Shown here piece after piece: positions 54,745-63,800 of a stretch of DNA of 64,000 nt. Position numbers and translations under genes: made by a program. The notes under the pieces were generated by a model. That model was not told the origin of the DNA. It did no database searches and saw only the letters and a list, made by a program, of their open reading frames with translations. The stretch is from Bacteroidetes bacterium GWC2_46_850 (GTDB lineage: Bacteria; Bacteroidota; Bacteroidia; Bacteroidales; Dysgonomonadaceae), in contig MENQ01000021.1 of assembly GCA_001768325.1 (NCBI GenBank), forward strand, positions 124,001 to 188,000, read 5' to 3'. Position 1 is the stretch's first letter. Every line of letters begins with the position of its first letter.

Positions 54745-56682
54745 ATGAATAAGATGAAAAAAGAACTGTTCCTGGTACTTGTCATGGTTATTTCAACCCA
54801 TGCTTTTTCTTTCGAAAAAAGAGATATCCTTCAGCAAGAATCCCAAAAAATCGGATTGTCAGACGTCCTTGTAAAAGATTTCTCGGAGATTGGATTTCCT
54901 GATTACGCCAATCGAAAGTTTTGGAACAATCTTCCCGCTACCATTAGACAGCAATATATTGAAGCAGCAGAAAAATATCTGGATTACGACTGGCCTGCCG
55001 TAAAAGCAACAGATTATCTGGAGATTATCCGATCTGGCGACCGCAGACAAGAGGCATACGCTGCACCCAGCGGTGCCCTTCAGGCGCTGGTAATGGGTGA
55101 ACTGGCTGAAGGAAAAGGAAGATTCACCGACCAGATTGTGAACGGTGTCTGGTATTACAGTGAACAAACATGGTGGGGCTGGTCGGCTCACCTGACAGCC
55201 CAAAAAGCAAAACACGGCCTGCCCGATGTGAACGAACCGGTGATTGACCTGGGGGTCGGCGAAATTGCCAATGTACTCTCCTGGACATGGTTTCTTTTCA
55301 AAGATGAGTTCGATAAAATACATCCCTTAATTTCACAACGACTGAAACAGGAGATCATGCACAAGGCAGTAATCCCGTATTATGAGCGGGAAGACTTCTG
55401 GTGGATGGGATTTGGTTCACGGTCGGTAAACAACTGGAATCCATGGACTAATCACAATATGCTCACAGCCATATTGATTCTGGAGGACGATCAGCAAAAG
55501 AAAATCAAAAACGTTGAAAAGGTGATCCGTTCGCTTGATGTCTTTGTCAACGGCTATCCCGACGACGGTGGGTGTGATGAAGGTCCCTCCTACTGGGGAA
55601 GAGCGGGAGCCTCGTTGTATCAATGTCTCGACTTGTTGAAAAGAGCGACCGGTGGTAAGTTTGATGTATATGACAATCAACTGATTAAGAATATGGGCAG
55701 CTATATTTACAAAGCATATATTACATATCCCTATTTCATCAATTTTGCCGATGCGGATGCAACAACCGGAGGAAGACCTTCCATCATTTACCACTATGGT
55801 AAAGACACCAAAGATCCGGTGATGCAGAAATTTGGTGCCTTCCTTGCACACAAACAGGGATGGGGAGAGGAAAAACCTGGAGGTAAACCCGACGAACAGA
55901 TTATGCAGCTTCTCTATCTGGATGAAATTAAAAATGCAAAAGCTGAGGAAGCATTGATCAGTGATTTTTGGTTACCTCAAACCGAAGTTGCGGGTGGAAG
56001 AGACAAAGCAGGCAGCTCCGATGGATTCTTTTTTGCAGCAAAAGGAGGGCATAATGCCGAAAGCCACAACCATAACGACCTGGGCTCGTGTGTGCTATAT
56101 ATCAATGGCAAACCCTGTCTGATTGACTTGGGCAGAGAAACTTATACGGCAAAAACATTCAGCAGTGAACGTTATCAGATATGGACCATGCAATCACAGT
56201 TCCATAATCTGCCAAAAATAAATGGTTACGACCAACTTGCCGGAAGAAATTACAAAGCGACCAATGGTCAATTCAGCGCCGACAAAAAACAAGTGAATTT
56301 TTCAACCGATATTGCAGCTGCTTATCCGAAAGAGGCCGGCATAAACAAATGGGTACGTTCCTACCAGCTCGACAGGGGCAAACGGTTTGTAGTCAAAGAT
56401 GAATACGTATTCAATAAAATGCCGGAGAACCCCACAACACTGAATTTCGTCACCTATTGCAAGGTAACGGAAAGCAAACCGGGCACGTTAATACTACAAG
56501 GTGAAGATTATAACCTGGAGCTGACTTACAATTCCAAAACAACAAAACCGACCATTGAATTTATAGAAGTTACAGACGACGGACTGAAACGTTACTGGCC
56601 CAACGGCGTGACAAGGATTGTCTTCAACCTGAAAAATCCCGGACTGAAAGGAGAAAACCGGATTACCATCACAAATAAATAA
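54745..56682 (+). CDS. heparinase II/III-fold polysaccharide lyase
   Basis: The protein has 645 residues, with a signal peptide of about 22 residues (THAFSF). The helical toroid holds SVNNWNPWTNHNMLTA and DDGGCDEGPSYWGRAGASLYQ, giving the expected Asn and Tyr. The beta-sandwich has AESHNHNDLGSCVLYINGKP (His441, His443) and IDLGRETYTAKTFSSERY. This is a third subgroup, unlike the 48132/58918 pair or the PL12-like protein. PL15- or PL21-like exo-lyases are possible relatives, but the family cannot be fixed by eye. A 48-base gap precedes it without obvious promoter elements. Confidence 0.82.
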   Translation: MNKMKKELFLVLVMVISTHAFSFEKRDILQQESQKIGLSDVLVKDFSEIGFPDYANRKFWNNLPATIRQQYIEAAEKYLDYDWPAVKATDYLEIIRSGDRRQEAYAAPSGALQALVMGELAEGKGRFTDQIVNGVWYYSEQTWWGWSAHLTAQKAKHGLPDVNEPVIDLGVGEIANVLSWTWFLFKDEFDKIHPLISQRLKQEIMHKAVIPYYEREDFWWMGFGSRSVNNWNPWTNHNMLTAILILEDDQQKKIKNVEKVIRSLDVFVNGYPDDGGCDEGPSYWGRAGASLYQCLDLLKRATGGKFDVYDNQLIKNMGSYIYKAYITYPYFINFADADATTGGRPSIIYHYGKDTKDPVMQKFGAFLAHKQGWGEEKPGGKPDEQIMQLLYLDEIKNAKAEEALISDFWLPQTEVAGGRDKAGSSDGFFFAAKGGHNAESHNHNDLGSCVLYINGKPCLIDLGRETYTAKTFSSERYQIWTMQSQFHNLPKINGYDQLAGRNYKATNGQFSADKKQVNFSTDIAAAYPKEAGINKWVRSYQLDRGKRFVVKDEYVFNKMPENPTTLNFVTYCKVTESKPGTLILQGEDYNLELTYNSKTTKPTIEFIEVTDDGLKRYWPNGVTRIVFNLKNPGLKGENRITITNK

Positions 56683-56695
56683 TAACAGGGTGACA

Positions 56696-58921
56696 ATGAA
56701 AAAAATATGTATAAATCTGGTTTTTTGGGCCTCCCTTTTGACCTTTCATATCAGTCAGGCTACTGCTTCCGATTTTGATGTGATCAAAAAAAGGGTCATT
56801 GCAAACCTTCTGGAACAGGATGTCCCTGACAAGGCAGTTGAGACGATGGTGAACACCATCAATCCCGACGGGACATGGCCTCATATTAACTATGAAGATG
56901 TGTCGAATGAAGGCTTTCAACACAGTGAACATGCAGCCAATATGGTTACGATGGCCAGAGCATACAAAAAAAAGGGATCTGCTTTTTATAAAAGCAAAAA
57001 AGTAAAGCAGGCCATCACACTGGCATTCAAGCATTGGGTAGAAAACGATTACATCTGCAAAAACTGGTGGCACAATGAAGTGGGTACACCCACCAATCTC
57101 GTGAACCTGATGCTGCTGATTGGTGATGAATTACCAAAGGATCTGGTGGAAAAGGGACAACCGATCATCGGACGTGCGCACGTCGATGGACCGGGAGCAC
57201 GACCAGGTGGAGACAGGATCAAGATCGCTGGTATCCAGGCAAAGAACATGTTGTTCACGGGTGACTTTCAGACCTTTAATGAAGTGATCAGGATAATTGA
57301 GAATGAGATAAAATCAGTAGAATGGATCGGCAGAGAATATGGGTATACCTTCAAACAGCATGAGGGCGGTTTCTCCAATCGCTCTGCCGGAGGTCGTGGA
57401 ATACAATACGACAACAGTTTTCATCACAGAACCGACGGTGTAAACAATACGCTTTCCTATGGGATGGGTTATGCAGAAGCATTCATAGAATGGGCAGTCT
57501 ATACTGCCGGTACCAGCTACGCTTTTTCCGGGGAAAAGATTGAAAAACTGGTGGATTATTATCTGGATGGAATCTGCAAGACAGCTGTCTTTGGAAAATA
57601 TCCCGATCCAGGCAAGAAAAACAGAAGCATAAGCCGACGGGGAGATCTGCGTCCCTATAGCGCGAAGAGTGCCGAAAACCTGCTCAAAACAACGAACTAC
57701 AGAAGAGCGGAACTACAGGATATTGCAGATATCCGGAACAAGGGAATCAAACCAACGCTGTCACATGCCACTTTTTTCTGGAACACGGAACATTTTACTT
57801 TTCAACGTCCCGATTGGTTCACATCGGTGAGAATGTATTCCACCCGTACGCACAATATGGAGGAACCTTACAACAGCGAAGGACTGTTAAACCACCACAG
57901 AGGCGACGGAGCCAACCATATTTCACGCACTGGCGATGAGTATTATGATATCTTTCCTGTTTTTGATTATCAGATGATACCGGGTGCCACCATCATGCAA
58001 AAAGAATCTTTGCCAGGTCCTGGTCAGATCCAGAAACTGGGGCAAACCCATTTTGTGGGTGCTGTAACCGATGGAACCTATGGTGCCGTTTCTTTCGACT
58101 TTAAAAGTCCGCACGATCCATTGATTGCCCGTAAATCCTGGTTCTTTTTCGACGATACGTATGTGGCTTTGGGTACTGGAATTTCATGCACGCAACAGTT
58201 GCCGGTGGTTACAACCCTCAATCAGTGTCTCCTCCGTGGCGATGTGATTATGTCGACTGAGGGACAACAATCGGTGCTTTCCAGAGGTGAAAAAAATTAT
58301 GACAACGTCGATTGGGTATTTCATGATGGAATTGGATATCTGTTTCCACAAAAGACATCTGTGGGACTCCAAAACGATCGTGTAACCGGTTCATGGTGGA
58401 ATATCAGCAAACAAACCAGCACCGACAAATCGTCCGTCACCAAAGATATTTTTAAGCTCTGGATCGACCATGGAAAGCGTCCGTCAGACAAGCTCTATGC
58501 GTATATTGTAGTACCGGCAACCACACCGGAAAAAATGAGACAACTTCGTTCAGAAAGCCACATTGATATTCTCATGAACAGTCCGGAAATACAAGCCGTC
58601 AGAAACAAAGATCTGGACATGACTCAGGCTGTTTTTTACAGAGGAGGCAAAATCAGCATGGATGAGAACCTACAGATAAAAAGCGATAATCAGGGAATCG
58701 TCATGATAAAAATGAAAGAAGGTCGGCTTGCTGAAATATCAGTCTCCGACCCCAGTAGGGAACTGGAGCGCTTCAACCTTTCTGTTACGACAAGAATCGA
58801 TAAGAAGGGAAGCAACTTTTGGACAGTCTGGAATGAAGACGAGCAGGCAACGCACATCTCCATCGCATTACCGCAGGATAATTATGCGGGGGATAGTGTC
58901 ACCATCCAACTTAATGAATGA
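56696..58921 (+). CDS. PL8-type polysaccharide lyase (hyaluronate/chondroitin/xanthan lyase family)
   Basis: I start at ATG56696 (741 residues), where the signal peptide begins; a GTG at 56690 would add two residues. The N-terminal (alpha/alpha) toroid carries NWWHNEVGTPTNLV (Asn123), DNSFHHRTDGVN (His243-His244) and LSYGMGYAEAF (Tyr255). STRTHNMEEPYNSEG (Arg384) and the super-beta-sandwich (FDYQMIPGATI, SWFFFDDTYVALGTGI) follow. The Asn/His/Tyr/Arg set is that of PL8 lyases. Known members cleave hyaluronan, chondroitin or xanthan. The sequence around His243 differs from classical chondroitin lyases, so the substrate remains open. Its stop overlaps the next start by four bases (ATGA). Confidence 0.85.
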   Translation: MKKICINLVFWASLLTFHISQATASDFDVIKKRVIANLLEQDVPDKAVETMVNTINPDGTWPHINYEDVSNEGFQHSEHAANMVTMARAYKKKGSAFYKSKKVKQAITLAFKHWVENDYICKNWWHNEVGTPTNLVNLMLLIGDELPKDLVEKGQPIIGRAHVDGPGARPGGDRIKIAGIQAKNMLFTGDFQTFNEVIRIIENEIKSVEWIGREYGYTFKQHEGGFSNRSAGGRGIQYDNSFHHRTDGVNNTLSYGMGYAEAFIEWAVYTAGTSYAFSGEKIEKLVDYYLDGICKTAVFGKYPDPGKKNRSISRRGDLRPYSAKSAENLLKTTNYRRAELQDIADIRNKGIKPTLSHATFFWNTEHFTFQRPDWFTSVRMYSTRTHNMEEPYNSEGLLNHHRGDGANHISRTGDEYYDIFPVFDYQMIPGATIMQKESLPGPGQIQKLGQTHFVGAVTDGTYGAVSFDFKSPHDPLIARKSWFFFDDTYVALGTGISCTQQLPVVTTLNQCLLRGDVIMSTEGQQSVLSRGEKNYDNVDWVFHDGIGYLFPQKTSVGLQNDRVTGSWWNISKQTSTDKSSVTKDIFKLWIDHGKRPSDKLYAYIVVPATTPEKMRQLRSESHIDILMNSPEIQAVRNKDLDMTQAVFYRGGKISMDENLQIKSDNQGIVMIKMKEGRLAEISVSDPSRELERFNLSVTTRIDKKGSNFWTVWNEDEQATHISIALPQDNYAGDSVTIQLNE

Positions 58922-60813
58922 ATGTCATGAAAATTAACTCTATTATTCTTTTGTGTCTGTTCATCTTATTATTTGGGGGGAGTACGTGCGATAAAAATGA
59001 ACCGGAAACCGGGCAGACCGATGTGGAAAACAACAAAACCGGACATCCGCGCATCATGCTCCTGGAGGGTGAAGAAGCGCAGATAAAGGAATTAATTGCC
59101 GGTGACGCCACGTGGAAGAAGATGCACGATGCTATCATCGGGGAATGCAATGTAATCATCACCAAACCCGAATTGGAAAGGGTCATGACGGGAAGGAGGC
59201 TGCTCGGCACCTCCAGAGAATTGTTGCGGAGGGTTTTCTTTCTTTCATACGGATACCGAATGACCGCAAATAAGCGTTACCTGGAAAAGGCAGAGAAGGA
59301 AATGCTGGCTGTCTCCCGGTTTACCGACTGGAATCCATCTCACTTCCTGGATGTAGCAGAGATGACTATGGGCGTAGCCATCGGCTATGACTGGCTTTTT
59401 AATGGACTCCCTGATAGTACCAGAGAAACGATCAAACAGGCGATTGTACAAAAAGGGTTGAACCCCTCCAAAGAGAGCAAATACAACTGGTGGCTCAAAA
59501 CCGAAAACAACTGGAACCAGGTCTGCAATGCCGGAATGACTTTTGGTGCAATGGCTGTGCAGGAAGATTATCCATTATTGGCCAATGAAATTATTGAACG
59601 GGCCTTCACCTCAATTCCTCTTTCCATGGAAGTATATAAACCGGGAGGAGTTTATCCGGAGGGATATGGATATTGGGGTTATGGCACCACATTTAACATT
59701 CTATTTCTCTGCGCTGTGGAAAAGGCTTTAGGCAGTGACAGAGGGCTTTCCCGTTCTCCCGGGTTCTTGGAAACGGGCGACTTCCTAAAACACATGATTA
59801 CGCCGGGCGGTAAAAATTTTAACTGGTCCGACAATGGGCTTGGCGCAAACCTGAGTCCGGCAATGTTCTGGATTGCACAAAAAAGTAATAAGCCCTCAGT
59901 CTTGTGGTCTGAGAAAGAGTTTCTGAAAACAGATAATTTTTCAAAATTCAAGGGGATCAGAGAGTTGCCTGCCATCATGATCTGGGGTAGGAATATTCCG
60001 CTGGACAAGATCACCGAACCCAAAGAAAAATTCTGGTTCGGCCAGGGAACCAATCCGGTTGCGATGATGAGAACATCCTGGACAGATCCCAATGCCATCT
60101 ATCTCGGATTTAAAGCCGGCTCACCTTCGGTGAATCACGGACATATGGATGTCGGCTCCTTTGTAATGGAAGCAAATGGTGTGCGTTGGGCATCCGATCC
60201 GGGCATGCAAAACTACGAATCGCTGGAGTCGAAAGGAATGAACATCTTTGGAAGAACGCAGGACGCACAACGATGGACAATTTATCGGATGAACAATCAT
60301 TCACACAATGTGATCACAATAAATGACCAGCATCAGCAGGTGAAAGGGTATGGAAAGATTGATGCATATTCCGATGCGGAAGCATTTTCTTATGTTGTCT
60401 CAGACATATCCTCAGTTTATGATGGTCAGATGAAGCAGGTTGTAAGAGGTGTAGCCATAAAGGATGGAAAATATGTAGTAATACGCGATGAGGTGGAAAC
60501 CCTGGGGAAAGAAACAAAATTGAAATGGGCCATGTTCACTTTCGCAGATGTTGAACTGGGTGACAATTCAGCGGTACTGACACAAGATAATAAAAAACTC
60601 TACATCCGGGTCAATGGTTCGGAAAATATCGTGATGAAAACATGGAGTACGACACCAGAAAACGATTATGATGCCACCAACCCGGGTACGGTGATGGTGG
60701 GATTTGAATGTATGCTACCGGCCGATACACAAGCATCCTTCGAAGTATTGCTGATTCCGGAGGAATCACGCAACAGCGCCACCTGTACCCATAAAAACCT
60801 GAAAGATTGGTGA
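58918..60813 (+). CDS. heparinase II/III-fold polysaccharide lyase, lipoprotein
   Basis: The protein has 631 residues, with a lipobox ending GGSTC. It is a paralog of the protein at 48132-50030: the HPRIMLL start, MTGRRLLGTSRELLRRVFFLSYGYR, DWNPSHFLDVAEMTMGVAIGYDW, NNWNQVCNAGM, PEGYGYWGYGTTF and VNHGHMDVGSFVMEANGVRW with His407. The two have nearly the same length and domain order but different anchoring: this one is a lipoprotein, the other has an ordinary signal peptide. The ATG overlaps the PL8 stop by four bases, indicating coupled translation; ATG58927 is an alternative start. It ends the enzyme block. Confidence 0.84.
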   Translation: MNVMKINSIILLCLFILLFGGSTCDKNEPETGQTDVENNKTGHPRIMLLEGEEAQIKELIAGDATWKKMHDAIIGECNVIITKPELERVMTGRRLLGTSRELLRRVFFLSYGYRMTANKRYLEKAEKEMLAVSRFTDWNPSHFLDVAEMTMGVAIGYDWLFNGLPDSTRETIKQAIVQKGLNPSKESKYNWWLKTENNWNQVCNAGMTFGAMAVQEDYPLLANEIIERAFTSIPLSMEVYKPGGVYPEGYGYWGYGTTFNILFLCAVEKALGSDRGLSRSPGFLETGDFLKHMITPGGKNFNWSDNGLGANLSPAMFWIAQKSNKPSVLWSEKEFLKTDNFSKFKGIRELPAIMIWGRNIPLDKITEPKEKFWFGQGTNPVAMMRTSWTDPNAIYLGFKAGSPSVNHGHMDVGSFVMEANGVRWASDPGMQNYESLESKGMNIFGRTQDAQRWTIYRMNNHSHNVITINDQHQQVKGYGKIDAYSDAEAFSYVVSDISSVYDGQMKQVVRGVAIKDGKYVVIRDEVETLGKETKLKWAMFTFADVELGDNSAVLTQDNKKLYIRVNGSENIVMKTWSTTPENDYDATNPGTVMVGFECMLPADTQASFEVLLIPEESRNSATCTHKNLKDW

Positions 60814-60832
60814 TAATCTGATATTTTTTTTG

Positions 60833-60867
60833 CATCTTTGTCTCAATAGCATAATCCCGGCTATTGA
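60833..60867 (+). promoter_or_regulatory. weak promoter-like element and stem-loop before the second HTCS
   Basis: CATCTTTG at 60833-60840 differs from the TAnnTTTG -7 consensus at one base. Just downstream, TCAATAGC (60843-60850) and GCTATTGA (60860-60867) form a perfect 8-bp inverted repeat with a 9-base loop, at the place where transcription would start. No T-run follows, so it is not a classical terminator. Both calls are tentative. Confidence 0.3.
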
Positions 60868-60881
60868 TTCTTTCAGATCAG

Positions 60882-63800
60882 ATGTATACAACAATAAGCC
60901 GTCGATACCTGTTTCGGCATAGTAAAATTATATCAGCCACATTACTTATATGGCTCCATGTGCTTTTCGTACATGGCCGGGACGATGTCTATTTTTCAAA
61001 AATCGGTATCGAAGAGGGTCTGTCTCAGCTTTCGGTGATGACAATTTACCAGGATGAACTGGGCAGCATGTGGTTTGGCACCCGGGAAGGATTAAATATC
61101 TACGACGGCAACAGGATTACAATCCTACAACCTACCGGAGAATCGGAAAACGCATTATCGGGAAATCTGATAAAGGAGATTCAAGGAAACGCGCAGGGTT
61201 TGGTGTTTATTCATACCCAGAATGGTATCGATCAATATGATCTCAAAACGGGAACAATCACACACATTGTAACCATTCAGGTCAATGCGATGAGTTACGG
61301 CAACAATCGCCTCTGGTATGCAAAAGACAACAGGATTTTTCATGTAAGTAACGGACAATCAATATTTTTTAGCGAAATAGACAGCGACGCCCAGATATCA
61401 GCCATCCTTTCGGTTTCAGGCAACCGCCTGTATGTGGGCACGATTACCTCCGGCATCTTTGTGATCGATCAAAACAAAAATATAGAGAGGCTGCTTCCCC
61501 ACTGCAGCCGTGTAGCGTCTCTTTTCGAAGATTCCGAAAAGAATGTATGGGTAAGCACTTGGGAAAATGGCGCATACATGATCACGCCGGATCACGCCAT
61601 TGTGAATTATCGTCGATATCGGAAAGATCCAGCCGATGGATTGTCTTCAGATTTCGCAAGAACCGTGTGTGAAGATGAAAACGGGGACATATGGATTGGC
61701 ACAAAGGAAGGATTAAATAAACTGGACAGGGCTTCGGCGCGGTTCCATCACTACGACTCCGAAATAAACAATGATAAAAGCCTCTCCAATGAATCGGTCT
61801 GGTCACTTTACAAAGACAACGGGGGAAACTTGTGGGTCGGCACTTATTTTGGAGGAGCAAATTATTTTAACCCGAAATCCAACGGCTACACTTTTCATGA
61901 TTTGGCCAATGGATCTTTTGCCAACAAACCCTTTCCCATCATCAGTGAAATAATTCCTTACAATGACAGCACTACTTTTCTCTGTACCGAAGGAGACGGA
62001 TTAATCCTGTATCATACCCGAAATAAAACATATGCTCAAATAGCGGCACTGGAGAATGACAATATCAAGTCGGCATGGCTCGACAGGGACGATAACCTCT
62101 TGTTTCTGGGATTACATCTTGGAGGATTGTGTATTCTGGATTTAAATGGCATGAAACTGAAAAGATACAGCCATATCAGAACGGATCTAAACCAATCCAA
62201 TATTGTAAGAAGGATCCTGCCCTGGCATGATAAATATCTGATAGCCACTTACAATGGCTTGTACATCTTTGATAGGGAGGAAGAAACATTTTCAGTTTTT
62301 TCAGAGGAACTGCATCAGCATGTGACCTATTTTGTGGATATCGCCATCGATAAACAAAACAATTTATGGGTGGCCAGCAGGGGAGTTTTTAAATATAACA
62401 TCACAACCAAAGAGGTTCGGCAGTTTTTTCATGATCCTGCCAACAGTCAATCGTTAAGCAACATAAATGCCAGCAAATTGTTTATTGACTCTCAGGATAG
62501 ACTTTGGGTTGCAACCAGCGGAGGTGGTGTGAATCTATACAACCCCGATGGGATGGCATTTTTCAGATTCACTTCCCGAAACACCAATCTGAAGAACGAT
62601 TACGTCAGTAACATAACCGAATCTCCTCTCGGCTACCTCTACCTGACAACAACCCGGGGATTGTCCTACATCAACCCCGCTAACAACGAAGTAGTTAATT
62701 TTGCCTCAAAAGATGGCATCACACTCAACTCCCTGTTTAACGGCGGGATAGCTGCAAAACCGGATGGAGAGATATATGTAGCCGGCATGAACGGGATGGT
62801 TACATTTTACGAACAGGATATTCTGGAATCACTGAAACCCGTGAATTTGTATTTTTCAAACCTCTGGGTAAACAACCGGGAAGTAATACCTGAAAACTCC
62901 GGACTGCTAACCGAGACGCTCCCTTTTACCCGACATGTAAAATTCAATCACAAGCAGTCGATCCTCAAGTTTGAATTTTCATCCGATCACATCACTGCGC
63001 TCGACAGATACCGCTATCAATACCGGATTAAAGGGCTCTCCAATGAATGGGTGTCCCTCAGAGAAGGACTTCATGAGGTGAACCTGATGAATCTGGATGC
63101 CGGACATTACATATTGGAGCTAACAGCTCTTTCTCTGAATTCAAAAGAGACGGCAGGCACCACTTCCATTGCTTTTCGTGTCACCCCGCCCTTTTACAGG
63201 AGTACATGGGCTTACATACTTTATTTATTGGCAGGAGTGGCTTTGATACTCTTTTATATAAGATACCTGAAATATAAAATCAGACTGCAATCATCGTTGG
63301 AATATGAGAAAAAAGAAAAAGCGCATATTGAAGAGGTAAATCAATCGAAACTCCGCTTTTTCACCAATATTTCTCACGAATTCAGGACACCGCTTACGTT
63401 AATTACCAGTCAGGTCGACATGCTCTTGCAACAGAAAAAACTGCATCCCGGAATATCAAACAGGATCTTAAGCATCAGCAGGAATGCAGCAATGCTCACC
63501 AGTCTGATCAATGAACTACTCGACTTCAGGAAGATCGACAACGAAAAGATGCCAATTAAAGCGGGTGAATATAATGTTGTTCAATTTGTCCATGAGATAT
63601 ACCTCTCTTTCGAAGAATATGCCGAAGTACAAAAAATCGATTTTTCCTTCCACACTATGGAGGAAACAATCTTACTCTGGTTCGATCAGAATCAGATGCA
63701 AAAGGTCTTCTTCAATTTAATATCCAACGCATTTAAGTATACTCCTAAGGGAGGTAAAATAGCCATCACCATCTCACAGGATGAGAAAAAAGTAGATATC

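Noticed and set aside
45047-60813. Classical sulfated-glycosaminoglycan PUL
   Set aside because: The lyases and GH88 suggest it, but no sulfatase or sulfatase-maturing enzyme is present in the window, so I did not name heparan or chondroitin sulfate as the substrate.
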